Source: Mariniradius saccharolyticus AK6
Lineage (GTDB): Bacteria > Bacteroidota > Bacteroidia > Cytophagales > Cyclobacteriaceae
Length of the DNA stretch: 63,891 nucleotides
Direction: 5' to 3'
Assembly: GCF_000330725.2 (NCBI RefSeq)
Contig: NZ_AMZY02000002.1
Location: 1-63,891, forward strand
Part shown: positions 43,790 through 53,324 of the stretch, piece after piece
Layout of the letters: each line of letters begins with the position of its first letter
Position numbering within the stretch: the first letter of the stretch is position 1
The notes under the pieces: generated by a model
What the model was told of the DNA's origin: nothing
What the model saw: only the letters and a program-made list of their open reading frames with translations
The model's database searches: none
Position numbers and translations under genes: made by a program

Positions 43790-46270
43790 ATGATGCAATT
43801 CAAAAACCAGTTATATCAAACCATGATGGGAGGCGACTATGCGGGAGAGGGTGACCTCATCCAGCTGATTACCGATGACGAAGAGGAAACCCAGCAGCAG
43901 CCGGACCATTTCGCCACGGACATCCCGATTCTTTCGGTCCGCAACACCGTGCTCTTCCCGGGTGTGGTGATCCCGATTACCGTGGGCAGGCAGCGCTCCA
44001 TCAAATTGGTCAAAAAAGCCCAAAAAGGCGATAAGATGATCGGCGTCTGCGCCCAAATCAATCCCCAAAACGACGACCCGGCTTGGGAGGATATCTACCA
44101 TGTGGGCACTTTGGCCAAGATTATCAAGATGATTGTCTTGCCCGACGGGAATACGACGATCATTATCCAAGGAAAAAAACGGTTCAAGATCACCGAAACC
44201 CTGACCGAGGATCCCTACTTTACTGCGCGGGTGGAATACTTGGATGAAAACTTCCCCAAAAACAGCCGAAAGATCAAGGCGCTAGAGGAATCCCTTAAGG
44301 AGTCCGCCGCCAAAATCCTCCACCTCAATCCCGAAATTCCCCGCGAGGCACAAGTCGCACTTGACAATATCGACAATACGGCCTTTCTGACACATTTCCT
44401 TTCCTCCAACATCAATGCACCGGTGGAAGCGAAGCAGCGCTTGCTGGAGATCAACGACGGTTTGGAGCGGGCCACCTTGCTTTTGGAATTCATGATGAAG
44501 GATATCCAAATGCTGGAAATCAAGAGCGAGATCCAAAAGAAAGTCCATACCGATATCGATCAGCAGCAGCGGGATTACTTCCTCCGCCAGCAGATGAAAG
44601 TGCTACAGACCGAGCTTGGGGAAGAAGGACCGGAAAAAGAGGTCGAAGAACTGCGCGCCAAAGGAGCCCTAAAAAAATGGCCCAAGGAAGTGGCATTGCA
44701 TTTTGAAAAAGAACTCAATAAAATCCTCCGCATCAATCCATCCGCGGCGGAATATCCCATTGCACTCAACTATGCCGAGACACTTGTTGAGTTGCCGTGG
44801 AATGAATACACAGAGGACAATTTTGACCTCAAGCGGGCGAAGGCCATCCTGGACCGCGACCATTCCGGCCTTGTGAAAGTGAAGGAAAGGATCATCGAAT
44901 ACCTCGCCGTTCTCAAACTCAAAAAAGACCTTAAAGGTCCAATCCTTTGTCTATATGGACCTCCGGGAGTCGGCAAGACCTCTTTGGGAAAATCCATTGC
45001 TACCGCTTTGGGCAGGAAATATGTACGTATGTCCCTAGGCGGCGTGCACGATGAGGCCGAAATCCGCGGCCACCGCAAGACCTATGTCGGCGCCATGCCC
45101 GGCAAGATTATCCAAAACATGAAGAAGGTGAAGTCTTCAAATCCCGTGTATGTATTGGATGAAATCGACAAGCTGAGTTCCGATTTCCGTGGTGACCCTT
45201 CCTCTGCTTTCTTGGAAGTACTCGACCCGGAGCAAAACAGCAGCTTCGTGGACAATTACCTGGAGGTGGAGTATGACCTTTCCAAGGTGCTGTTTATCGC
45301 CACTGCCAATTCGCTCGATACGATCCAACCCGCCTTGCGGGACAGGATGGAAATCATCGAAGTGACCGGCTATACGATGGAAGAGAAATTGGAGATTGCC
45401 AAAAAGCACCTCGTCCCCAAACAACGGAAAGAACACGGCCTCAAAGCCACGGACATAAGCTTCGACAAAGCCGCATTGGTCAAGATCATAGAAGACTATA
45501 CCCGCGAATCAGGTGTCAGGACCCTTGAAAGAGCCATCGGAAAAGTAATTCGAAACATCGCCAAGTCGATTGCCATGGAGGAAGAATACTCCAAGAAAGT
45601 GACCGTGCAAATGGTCCGGAAAATCCTTGGTGGAGAAATATTCGACAAGGAAATCTACCAGGACAATTCGATTCCCGGTGTCGTGACTGGATTGGCATGG
45701 ACTTCCGTGGGCGGGGAAATCCTCTTCGTGGAAGCTTCACTCAGCAAAGGCAAAGGAAAACTAACGCTCTCTGGACAATTGGGAGATGTGATGAAGGAAT
45801 CCGCCATGACGGCACTCTCTTACCTCAAGACCAAGTCAGATAAATTGGGTATCGACTACCGGGTGTTTGACCACTATGACTTACATATCCACGTCCCCGC
45901 CGGAGCGGTACCTAAAGACGGCCCCTCTGCGGGGATTACCATGCTGACGGCAATGGCCTCGGCATTTACCCAGCGAAAGGTGAAGGCAAAACTGGCGATG
46001 ACTGGGGAGATTACACTCCGCGGAAAGGTCATGCCGGTCGGAGGAATCAAGGAAAAAATCCTCGCAGCCAAACGTGCAGGCATCAAGGAAATCATCCTTT
46101 GCAAAAACAACCAACGGGATATCGAGGAAATCGACACCGAATACATTAAAGGACTCAACTTCCACTTTGTCGACAAGGTAGAGGAAGTGTTGGCACTCGC
46201 CCTACTCAAAACAAAAGTAGACGAACCGATGCAGTTTACCTTTCCGAAGGAGCATGGAAAGGAAGCTTAA
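43790..46270 (+). CDS. lon: Lon ATP-dependent protease
   Basis: 826 residues; the start is MMQFKNQ or its second Met. N-terminal substrate domain (IPILSVRNTVLFPGVVIPITVGR...), AAA+ module with Walker A GPPGVGKTSLGKS and Walker B NPVYVLDEIDK, and C-terminal peptidase with Ser about 713 (DGPSAG) and Lys about 754 (GGIKEK). It degrades damaged and regulatory proteins. An N-terminal extension of about 40 residues is rich in acidic and Gln residues (DDEEETQQQPDH). Preceded by a perfect inverted repeat. Confidence 0.98.
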   Translation: MMQFKNQLYQTMMGGDYAGEGDLIQLITDDEEETQQQPDHFATDIPILSVRNTVLFPGVVIPITVGRQRSIKLVKKAQKGDKMIGVCAQINPQNDDPAWEDIYHVGTLAKIIKMIVLPDGNTTIIIQGKKRFKITETLTEDPYFTARVEYLDENFPKNSRKIKALEESLKESAAKILHLNPEIPREAQVALDNIDNTAFLTHFLSSNINAPVEAKQRLLEINDGLERATLLLEFMMKDIQMLEIKSEIQKKVHTDIDQQQRDYFLRQQMKVLQTELGEEGPEKEVEELRAKGALKKWPKEVALHFEKELNKILRINPSAAEYPIALNYAETLVELPWNEYTEDNFDLKRAKAILDRDHSGLVKVKERIIEYLAVLKLKKDLKGPILCLYGPPGVGKTSLGKSIATALGRKYVRMSLGGVHDEAEIRGHRKTYVGAMPGKIIQNMKKVKSSNPVYVLDEIDKLSSDFRGDPSSAFLEVLDPEQNSSFVDNYLEVEYDLSKVLFIATANSLDTIQPALRDRMEIIEVTGYTMEEKLEIAKKHLVPKQRKEHGLKATDISFDKAALVKIIEDYTRESGVRTLERAIGKVIRNIAKSIAMEEEYSKKVTVQMVRKILGGEIFDKEIYQDNSIPGVVTGLAWTSVGGEILFVEASLSKGKGKLTLSGQLGDVMKESAMTALSYLKTKSDKLGIDYRVFDHYDLHIHVPAGAVPKDGPSAGITMLTAMASAFTQRKVKAKLAMTGEITLRGKVMPVGGIKEKILAAKRAGIKEIILCKNNQRDIEEIDTEYIKGLNFHFVDKVEEVLALALLKTKVDEPMQFTFPKEHGKEA

Positions 46271-46339
46271 CAGGACTTACCAGAGCTATACCAACCATTA
46301 AAAAAGGGAACTCCGAAAAGGATATCCCGACACTACAAG

Positions 46340-47743
46340 ATGAGAAACGAATTTCATGACTTGACTCCCAGACAAATCGTCGCAGAGCTTGACAAATACA
46401 TCATCGGCCAGCACGACGCCAAACGCAACGTGGCCATTGCCCTGCGCAACAGAATCCGGCGGATGAATGTAAAAGGCGATATCCAGAAAGACATCGTCCC
46501 CAACAACATCCTGATGATCGGGTCTACGGGTGTCGGTAAGACGGAGATTGCGAGGAGGCTGGCGAAGATTGCCAATGCCCCCTTCACCAAAGTGGAAGCG
46601 TCCAAATTTACCGAAGTCGGCTATGTGGGCCGGGATGTCGAGAGCATGGTCCGCGACCTCGTCGAACAATCCGTCCATTTGGTAAGGGAAAAGAAGAATG
46701 AGGCAGTAAAAGAGAAGGCTGCTGAAGCGGTAGAAGAAGTTATTTTGGACATCCTTATCCCGCCTGTGAAAAGTCCGAGTTTTGCCAGACCAATTTCCGG
46801 AAACACGATTGAAATCGGCACAGAACCTAGTTCCGATGATGAATTGAATGAGCGAACAAGGGATCTTTTTAGGGAGAAACTGAAAAGGGGTGAACTCGAC
46901 GACCGCAAGATTGAAATCAGCGTGAAGCAAAGTCCGCCTGTCGGTATCGGCATGATCGGAAACGGCATGATGGACGACGCAAGCATAGCTGGTCTTCAGG
47001 ACATGATCAGCGGCATGATGCCCAAAAAGACCAAAAAGCGCAAAGTCAGCATCTCTGAGGCCAGGAAAATCCTCATGGAGGAAGAAGCCTCCAAGCTGAT
47101 TGATTTTGACGAAGTCAAGGAAGAAGCCTTAAAGCTCGCCGAAAATAATGGCATCATCTTTATAGACGAGATTGACAAAATCGCCTCCAAAAGCGGCAAA
47201 TCCGGCGGGGGTCCTGATGTCAGCCGGGAAGGTGTGCAACGAGACCTGCTTCCCATCGTAGAAGGCAGCGCCGTCAATACAAAATACGGAGTTGTCAATA
47301 CCGATCACGTACTGTTCATCGCGGCAGGAGCTTTCCATGTAAGCAAGCCTTCTGACCTGATACCTGAGTTGCAGGGAAGATTCCCGATCAGAGTGGAGCT
47401 CAACAGCCTCACGGAGGAGGATTTTTACCGCATTCTGAAAGAACCAAAAAACGCACTGACCAAGCAATACCAAGCCCTTTTCGAATCTGAGGAAGTGTAT
47501 TTGGACTTCAACGACGAGGCCATTCGGGAGATCGCCAAACTGGCATTCCAGATCAACGAACAGGTGGAAAACATTGGGGCCAGGCGTTTGCACACGGTGA
47601 TGAGCCATTTGCTGAACGACTTTCTATTTGATGTCCCTGACACGATCGAGTCCAACTCGCGGATCATGATCACAAGGGAAATGGTCCAAGAAAGGCTGAG
47701 TTCCCTGGTCAAAAACCGGGATCTTTCGCAGTACATCCTTTAA
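46340..47743 (+). CDS. hslU: HslU ATPase subunit of the HslUV protease
   Basis: 467 residues. Starts MRNEFHDLTPRQIVAELDKYIIGQHDAKRNVAIALRNRIRR, Walker A GSTGVGKTEIARR, an inserted I-domain of about 110 residues rich in charged residues, Walker B NGIIFIDEIDKIA and the C-terminal end RDLSQYIL that docks into HslV. No hslV gene is found in this window; usually it sits next to hslU. It follows lon by 69 bases and may be co-transcribed. Confidence 0.97.
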   Translation: MRNEFHDLTPRQIVAELDKYIIGQHDAKRNVAIALRNRIRRMNVKGDIQKDIVPNNILMIGSTGVGKTEIARRLAKIANAPFTKVEASKFTEVGYVGRDVESMVRDLVEQSVHLVREKKNEAVKEKAAEAVEEVILDILIPPVKSPSFARPISGNTIEIGTEPSSDDELNERTRDLFREKLKRGELDDRKIEISVKQSPPVGIGMIGNGMMDDASIAGLQDMISGMMPKKTKKRKVSISEARKILMEEEASKLIDFDEVKEEALKLAENNGIIFIDEIDKIASKSGKSGGGPDVSREGVQRDLLPIVEGSAVNTKYGVVNTDHVLFIAAGAFHVSKPSDLIPELQGRFPIRVELNSLTEEDFYRILKEPKNALTKQYQALFESEEVYLDFNDEAIREIAKLAFQINEQVENIGARRLHTVMSHLLNDFLFDVPDTIESNSRIMITREMVQERLSSLVKNRDLSQYIL

Positions 47744-47750
47744 TCAAAAT

Positions 47751-47787
47751 ATCCATCCTGGGCCAAAAGTTCAGGATGGATTTTTTC
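47751..47787 (+). terminator. Terminator of lon-hslU
   Basis: ATCCATCCTG (47751-47760) and CAGGATGGAT (47772-47781) form a 10-bp stem followed by TTTTT. Confidence 0.88.
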
Positions 47788-47809
47788 TACCTATTTGAAC
47801 AAAAATCAA

Positions 47810-48547
47810 ATGCGGAGCGAACAACTCTATATCATTACCGGCAGCAGCAAAGGAATCGGTTTGGGTTTGGTCAACCATTTGATCCAAAATCCTTGCATTC
47901 GGGTGATCGGGATTTCGAGAACGAAGACCGCGATCGAGCACCCTAACTTCACAGAGATCGCATGTGACTTGTCAGATTTAAATTCAATCCCAGCAATCTT
48001 AGATCGGATATTCCCCACCGGGACTTTTTCGAGGATTGTCCTAGTCAACAATGCTGGGACGCTTGGCAAAATCGAATATGTTGGCGCGCTTTCACCCAAA
48101 AACATTGCAGAGGTTTTTTCGATTAATACCATAGCTCCCGCAATTTTGATAAATGCCTTTGTGTCGAAATATGCCTCTTATCAACAGACAGAGAGGGTGG
48201 TCATCAACATCAGTTCAGGTGCAGCGACCAAGGCCATCGACGGTTGGGCGATGTATTCCGCTTCAAAGGCCGCCATCAATGCCATGAGCCAAACTGCCAA
48301 GAAGGAAGCAGAATTGAAGGGAACAGGTATCCGGGTTTTTGCCTTGGCACCCGGAGTCGTCGATACGGACATGCAGGCAACAATCCGGAAGTCCGAGGAG
48401 GAATCATTTTCCCAATTGAAAAGGTTTCGGGAAATGAAGGCTGGAAATCTGTTGAGCAATCCTGCTTCGGTGGCAGAGAAAATACAGTATCTCGTCGAAC
48501 ATTTAGCGGATTTCCCGGAAGTAATCCAGGATGTACGCAATTTCTAA
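47810..48547 (+). CDS. SDR-family oxidoreductase
   Basis: 245 residues from ATG 47810 (MRSEQLYIITGSSKGIG); an in-frame TTG 15 bases upstream is less likely. Glycine motif GSSKGIGLG, NNAG in LVNNAGTLG, and the catalytic YxxxK in SGAATKAIDGWAMYSASKAAIN with the Ser before it. The end LAPGVVDTDMQ is usual in sepiapterin reductase-like SDRs. NADP(H)-dependent; substrate not deducible. Convergent with sixA. Confidence 0.9.
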   Translation: MRSEQLYIITGSSKGIGLGLVNHLIQNPCIRVIGISRTKTAIEHPNFTEIACDLSDLNSIPAILDRIFPTGTFSRIVLVNNAGTLGKIEYVGALSPKNIAEVFSINTIAPAILINAFVSKYASYQQTERVVINISSGAATKAIDGWAMYSASKAAINAMSQTAKKEAELKGTGIRVFALAPGVVDTDMQATIRKSEEESFSQLKRFREMKAGNLLSNPASVAEKIQYLVEHLADFPEVIQDVRNF

Positions 48548-48566
48548 GTTCCAGGGCAAAATCCAA

Positions 48567-49055
48567 TCAGCTCTTTTTGGGATAGTCAAAAAACCAGACT
48601 TTCGCATTTTTGCTTGCAACATCCTCCCATTTTTTGACATCAAACTTGAAGGCGAACTGACCTGAGGTCGGCAGGTTGTCAATATCCCCACCCAACTTGG
48701 ATATTAGATCATTTAGTCCCGGGTTGTGACCAAAAATGAACAAGGTCTTTACCTCATCATCGGTCTTCTTGATCTCTGCAAAAAGGCTTGCAGCGGATGC
48801 GAGGTAAAGCCCATGTTTAAAAACAATATCTTGTTTGGGAAAATCCAACACTTCTGCAGTGATCAATGCGGTCGCTTTTGCCCGTTCGGCATCAGAGGAC
48901 AAAATCGCATCCGGGTAGATCTTTTCCTTCCTGAGGCGTTGCGCCATCTTAGGTGCATCCTTCAATCCACGCTCAGCAAGTGGCCTAGCGTGGTCGTTTA
49001 GAAAAGGATCGTCCCAAGAGGATTTTGCGTGTCTGACTATCACAAGCTTTTTCAT
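48567..49055 (-). CDS. sixA: SixA-type phosphohistidine phosphatase
   Basis: 162 residues. The histidine phosphatase motif RHAKSSW (phosphate pocket with His as nucleophile) opens the protein: MKKLVIVRHAKSSWDDPFLNDHARPLAERG. A second His lies in FGHNPGLND. Removes phosphate from phosphohistidine in signalling proteins; target in this organism unknown. Convergent with the SDR gene. Confidence 0.9.
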   Translation of the reverse strand: MKKLVIVRHAKSSWDDPFLNDHARPLAERGLKDAPKMAQRLRKEKIYPDAILSSDAERAKATALITAEVLDFPKQDIVFKHGLYLASAASLFAEIKKTDDEVKTLFIFGHNPGLNDLISKLGGDIDNLPTSGQFAFKFDVKKWEDVASKNAKVWFFDYPKKS

Positions 49056-49144
49056 ATCTCCAATTTAGCAAAATATATTTTTGTTTTTCCAACCAGTATA
49101 TTTACATTTAAAGTACATTTAACCACATAATTCTAATATTTATC

Positions 49145-49339
49145 ATGCTTACCGGAACAGTAAAATTCTACAACGACGCCAAAGGATTCGGCTTTATCGT
49201 TGATGACGAGTCTCAAAACGACGTATTTGTGCACGCAACAGGTTTGGTGGACAAAGTGGCCCAGAATGACAAAGTAACTTATGACGTAAAGGATGGAAAG
49301 AAAGGTCTCAATGCCATCAATGTGAAAAAAGTGAAATAA
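49145..49339 (+). CDS. Cold-shock-domain protein
   Basis: 64 residues: LTGTVKFYNDAKGFGFIVDDESQNDVFVHATGL with both RNA-binding motifs RNP1 (KGFGFIV) and RNP2 (DVFVHA). Single OB-fold RNA chaperone; relaxes mRNA structure. A long AT-rich leader with a TATTTTTG box near 49076-49083 precedes it, as in other cold-shock genes. Divergent from sixA. Confidence 0.96.
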   Translation: MLTGTVKFYNDAKGFGFIVDDESQNDVFVHATGLVDKVAQNDKVTYDVKDGKKGLNAINVKKVK

Positions 49340-49362
49340 AATAGTCTATTCTTAGCGCAAAA

Positions 49363-49394
49363 AAAAAGCCTTATCCCGACGGATAAGGCTTTTT
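49363..49394. terminator. Bidirectional terminator
   Basis: A 14-bp stem (AAAAAGCCTTATCC with GGATAAGGCTTTTT, CGAC loop) between the convergent csp and cdaA genes, flanked by A and T runs on each side. Confidence 0.92.
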
Positions 49395-49398
49395 GATT

Positions 49399-50268
49399 TT
49401 ATGCACTGCTAGGAGATATCTTCTGGATCCGGGCTTTTTCGTATACGGAAATCGCCTCGAACTTCTCGTCTATATCGCTGCCTATCAGGTATTCGTTGAT
49501 CAATTCCCTGAGCTCTTGGAAGGAGAGGTTGTGCAGGATTTTGCCATTTTTTGCCAAAGAAACCTGTCCCGTTTCCTCTGAAATGATCAAAACCAAGGCA
49601 TCGGTCGCCTCTGACATACCGATACCTGCGCGGTGGCGCAGCCCAAACTGCGCGGGGACTTCCCTTTCCGTCACCGGCAGAATACATCTTGCCGCCTTGA
49701 CTTTGCCATTGTAAATGATCACCGCGCCATCATGGAGGGGGCTATACTTATTGAAAATGGAAACCAACAACCTTTTTGAGATTTGTGCTTCCAAGATATC
49801 GCCACTTTCTGCATAAAACTTCAGCTCGGTATTTCTAGAAATAACCATCAATGCGCCGGTATTTGTACCGGAAAGGCTCTTGGATGCCTCGATGATGGGA
49901 TTGATGTTAAAAGCATTGCTGTCACGCTTTTTCCAGAAAAGCAATTCTTGCAGGATGTTTTCATTGGACAGGAAAGATGACCTACCGATCAGGAGTAGGA
50001 ATTTCCTAATTTCCGGCGCAAAGATTATCAGTGCCGCAATCACACCTACGCCCATAAACTGTCCCAATATAATGGAAAGCAATTCCATCCTTAGGGCACT
50101 GACCATGAGGTACATCAGATATATCGACAGGAACCCTAGAAAAATCTTGATCGCCACGCTACCTCGGAGAAGTTTGTACACTTGGTACAATAGGATACTC
50201 ACCAGCGTGATATCGATGATATTCACGACGGATACTTCCAAAAATCCGATCTTAAAAAGAAGCGTCAA
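49399..50268 (-). CDS. cdaA: Diadenylate cyclase, membrane-bound CdaA type
   Basis: 289 residues. Three hydrophobic helices (IIDITLVSILLYQVYKLL, IKIFLGFLSIYLMYLMVS, IILGQFMGVGVIAALIIFAPEI) lead to a DisA_N-type catalytic domain with the DGA motif (SPLHDGAVII) and RHRAG. Makes cyclic di-AMP from two ATP at the membrane. The start codon overlaps the folP stop by four bases; the folP-cdaA order is a conserved Bacteroidota arrangement. Confidence 0.95.
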   Translation of the reverse strand: MTLLFKIGFLEVSVVNIIDITLVSILLYQVYKLLRGSVAIKIFLGFLSIYLMYLMVSALRMELLSIILGQFMGVGVIAALIIFAPEIRKFLLLIGRSSFLSNENILQELLFWKKRDSNAFNINPIIEASKSLSGTNTGALMVISRNTELKFYAESGDILEAQISKRLLVSIFNKYSPLHDGAVIIYNGKVKAARCILPVTEREVPAQFGLRHRAGIGMSEATDALVLIISEETGQVSLAKNGKILHNLSFQELRELINEYLIGSDIDEKFEAISVYEKARIQKISPSSA

Positions 50269-51110
50269 GGATAAAGTTGTTTATATAATTCGATTGTTTC
50301 TTTAGCTGCTTTCACGTCATGGACCCTCAAAATGTTGGCCCCGTGGAGGAGAGAAAACATGTGAAGGGCGGTGGTCCCATTGAGGGCCTCTTCGGGTTTG
50401 ATCTCCAATTTCTTGTAAATCATGGACTTCCTTGACAATCCAACCAGCAAAATGTGCTCAATTGTTTTAAAATACGCCAAATTTCTGAGTATCTCATAAT
50501 TTTGCTCCAAAGTTTTGGCAAAACCAAACCCTGGATCGATTATTACATCTTTGATGCCAAATTTCCGACATTCTTCCAGCTTTCTCGAAAAAAAATAACA
50601 AATCTCCTTCGTAACCTCAGTGTAGTTTGCCATGGCCTGCATCGTCTGCGGTGAACCTTTCATGTGCATGGCAATGTAGGGGGTACCAAGCATCCCGACC
50701 GTTTCAAGCATGTTTGGATCCAAATCGCCGGCTGAAATATCATTGACAATATCCGCCCCAGCTTCAACTGCGGGTCTAGCGACAGAAGCGCGGAAAGTAT
50801 CAATGGAAATCAAGGTCTCTGGAAACCGTTTTTTGATTGCCTCAATGTAGGGTACCGTCCTCGAGATCTCTTCTTCCGGCGACACTTCTGCAGCACCGGG
50901 ACGACTCGAATAGCCGCCGATATCCAAGATCTCTGCCCCTTCCTCGACCATCCGTTCGGCAATCCTGAGAACTCCATCCATGGTCAACTCAACCCGACTA
51001 TCGACAAAGAAAGAATCTGGTGTCATGTTCATGATTCCCATGACCCATGGCCTGTCAACTAGGTACAGCTTTCCTTTGATTTGGAGTGTTATATTTGTGG
51101 GAAAAAACAT
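50265..51110 (-). CDS. folP: Dihydropteroate synthase
   Basis: 281 residues. Conserved segments: MGIMNMTPDSFFVDSRV, EILDIGGYSSRPGAAEVS, DVIIDPGFGFAKTLEQNYEIL and LVGLSRKSMI. Joins the pterin diphosphate to p-aminobenzoate in folate synthesis; target of sulfonamides in general. Divergent from the DUF1599 gene at 51165. Confidence 0.97.
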   Translation of the reverse strand: MFFPTNITLQIKGKLYLVDRPWVMGIMNMTPDSFFVDSRVELTMDGVLRIAERMVEEGAEILDIGGYSSRPGAAEVSPEEEISRTVPYIEAIKKRFPETLISIDTFRASVARPAVEAGADIVNDISAGDLDPNMLETVGMLGTPYIAMHMKGSPQTMQAMANYTEVTKEICYFFSRKLEECRKFGIKDVIIDPGFGFAKTLEQNYEILRNLAYFKTIEHILLVGLSRKSMIYKKLEIKPEEALNGTTALHMFSLLHGANILRVHDVKAAKETIELYKQLYP

Positions 51111-51164
51111 ATCTTCGGAGGGCCTTGACGGTCTATTTCAAAACCCATCAAAACGATTGAAGCA

Positions 51165-51710
51165 TTGAAAACGCAAACAGCGAGCGAATATAGTCAAGTT
51201 ATCTCCCATTGTAAAGAACTCTTTAAGAAGAAAACCCTCGACTACGGTACGGCTTGGCGAATATTCAGACTTCCCTCCATTACCGACCAGATTTTTATCA
51301 AGGCACAGCGGATTCGCTCTATTCAGGAAAAAGGTGCCCAGAAAGTCGATGACCCAATCGAAGATGATTTTGTAGGCATCATCAATTACTGCCTGATGGC
51401 CTTGATGCAGATCAGTCTAAAGGATGATCCTAGAATGGAACTGCCCTACTCCGAACTGGAACCGCTTTATGACCATTGGGCAAATGCCACCAAGAGCCTT
51501 TTGGAAAACAAAAATCATGACTATGGAGAGGCTTGGCGCGATATGCGCGTATCTTCGATGACTGATATCATCCTCATGAAGCTCTATCGGGTCAAACAAA
51601 TAGAGGACAACCAAGGTCGGACCTTGGTATCCGAAGGCATAGAGGCCAATTACCAGGACATGATCAACTACGCCGTCTTCTGTCTCATCAAATTAGGTTA
51701 CCATGCTTAA
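51165..51710 (+). CDS. DUF1599 protein with two internal repeats, TTG start
   Basis: 181 residues. The family pattern appears twice: KKTLDYGTAWRIFRLPSITDQIFIKAQRIRSIQEKG...IINYCLMALMQI and KNHDYGEAWRDMRVSSMTDIILMKLYRVKQIEDNQ...MINYAVFCLIKLG. The fold may resemble MazG-like nucleotide enzymes, but function is undefined. No ATG is near the conserved N-terminus, so translation probably starts at TTG 51165. Overlaps the DoxX-family gene by eight bases. Confidence 0.85.
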   Translation: MKTQTASEYSQVISHCKELFKKKTLDYGTAWRIFRLPSITDQIFIKAQRIRSIQEKGAQKVDDPIEDDFVGIINYCLMALMQISLKDDPRMELPYSELEPLYDHWANATKSLLENKNHDYGEAWRDMRVSSMTDIILMKLYRVKQIEDNQGRTLVSEGIEANYQDMINYAVFCLIKLGYHA

Positions 51711-52803
51711 GCAAACCATACTCTTTATTATCCGTCTGTTAGTAGGTGGATTGTTTATCTTTTCGGGATTGATCAAAGTCAATGACCCAGTCGGTACCGC
51801 GATCAAGTTAGAGGAATACTTTGATGTTTTTTCCAATGACATTGCCTCATTCTTCGTCCATTTCAAGGAAATCGCGCTGCCACTTGCTGTATTCTTGGTT
51901 GTGACTGAAGTTGTATTGGGTGTGATGTTGATATTGGGAGTAAGGTTGCGACTCACCGTATGGGCTTTGGGTTTGATGATTGTATTCTTCACCTTTCTCA
52001 CGTTTTATTCTGCCTATTTCAACAAAGTCACCGACTGCGGTTGCTTTGGAGATGCTATCAAATTGACGCCTTGGGAGTCCTTTACCAAAGATGTGATCCT
52101 ACTCGTGTTGATTGGCATCCTTTTTCTTTTTCGCAAAGACTTGCCCAACCAACACCGTCCTTGGGCACATCGGATTGCTTTTGGGTCATTAGCCGTCTCT
52201 TTTATCATCGCCATTACCGCGATCAGAAACCTCCCTTTTATTGATTTTCGCGCCTACAAAGAAGGGGTGAATATTAACACTGCCATGCAGCCATCGGCTC
52301 CTTTGAAATATTCCTATATCATGAAAAAAGGCGAGGAGCTTCTGGAATTTGATCAATACCCTACTGATGAGAGTTTGGAGTTTGTAGAAATGAAGCTTCT
52401 CAACGAAGAGGCTTTGCCAAAGATCTCGGATTTCGCCGTTTGGAATGACGAAGGAACCTTTACGGAGCAAATTCTCCAAGGAAAAAAACTCGTGATTTTG
52501 GTCACGAATATGTCCAAAATCAATACCGACCACTTGGGAAAAATCGACGAACTTCTTGCCGGGATTGTGGGGACAAGCATTGAACCTGTTTTGGTCGCTG
52601 CCTCATCGATGGAGGAAATCGAGCAATTGGTCAAAAGCAGGAAATGGCAAGTGACATCCTATCAGGGCGACGCAACCGTCATCAAGACCATCATGAGATC
52701 CAATCCTGGGACAATGCTTTTGTCGGAGGGTGTCGTGATCAAGAAATACCACTATCTGAATACACCCACCGCGGCAGAAGTGAAGGAATTACTCCCATCA
52801 TGA
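51703..52803 (+). CDS. BT_3928-type membrane protein: DoxX-like domain plus soluble tail
   Basis: 366 residues. Four membrane helices of the DoxX kind at the N-terminus (FIIRLLVGGLFIFSGLIKVNDPVG, ALPLAVFLVVTEVVLGVMLILGV), with the Cys pair DCGCFGD in between, as in methylamine-utilisation-type DoxX proteins; then a soluble domain of about 190 residues with a thioredoxin-like lay-out and no CxxC. The cluster with folP/cdaA, DUF1599 and aroK is conserved in Bacteroidota. Redox or quinone-related role is inferred. Confidence 0.8.
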   Translation: MLKQTILFIIRLLVGGLFIFSGLIKVNDPVGTAIKLEEYFDVFSNDIASFFVHFKEIALPLAVFLVVTEVVLGVMLILGVRLRLTVWALGLMIVFFTFLTFYSAYFNKVTDCGCFGDAIKLTPWESFTKDVILLVLIGILFLFRKDLPNQHRPWAHRIAFGSLAVSFIIAITAIRNLPFIDFRAYKEGVNINTAMQPSAPLKYSYIMKKGEELLEFDQYPTDESLEFVEMKLLNEEALPKISDFAVWNDEGTFTEQILQGKKLVILVTNMSKINTDHLGKIDELLAGIVGTSIEPVLVAASSMEEIEQLVKSRKWQVTSYQGDATVIKTIMRSNPGTMLLSEGVVIKKYHYLNTPTAAEVKELLPS

Positions 52804-53324
52804 GGACGCCTCTCAAAATAATTTTGCTGGGATTACCAGGTTCGGGTAAGTCCACGTTTGGGAGACTGATCGCGCGCAAGCTCAATTTCGCTTTTGTCGA
52901 TCTCGATCAGGTCATTGAGACCGAAACTGGGAAAAAAATCCGCGAGATATTTCAAGAAGAGGGTGAAGGAAAATTCAGGGAACTCGAAAGCCAATATTTG
53001 GAAAAGGTACTGAACGGTGTTGAGGGATTTGTCTTGGCAACAGGCGGTGGCACACCCTGTTTCAATGATAACATGGATTTAATCAATCAAAAAGGAATCT
53101 CGGTCTACCTTGACGTCTCTTTGGAGGAGATTTTCAGGAGATTGCATAAAGATGACGGTGGAAAGCGCCCACTTTTTGCCGGACTGGATGAGGGCGAGAT
53201 GATATTGAAGCTCAAAAACCTCCTAGCGGAGCGAGAGTATTTTTATAACCAGGCAAAAATAAAGCTCAGTGGAGATGACGTATCCACTGAGCATCTGATT
53301 TCGGAGCTACTCGGGCTTTTTTAG
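52800..53324 (+). CDS. aroK: Shikimate kinase
   Basis: 174 residues from ATG 52800 (MRTPLKIILLGLPGSGKSTFGRL), with the ATG overlapping the TGA of the preceding gene. Walker A GLPGSGKST, DLDQVIE (shikimate-binding Asp), EGEGKFRELE, ATGGGTPCF and LDVSLEEIFRRL fit the family. Phosphorylates shikimate in aromatic amino acid synthesis. Stop overlaps the convergent FadL-like gene by four bases. Confidence 0.95.
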   Translation: MRTPLKIILLGLPGSGKSTFGRLIARKLNFAFVDLDQVIETETGKKIREIFQEEGEGKFRELESQYLEKVLNGVEGFVLATGGGTPCFNDNMDLINQKGISVYLDVSLEEIFRRLHKDDGGKRPLFAGLDEGEMILKLKNLLAEREYFYNQAKIKLSGDDVSTEHLISELLGLF

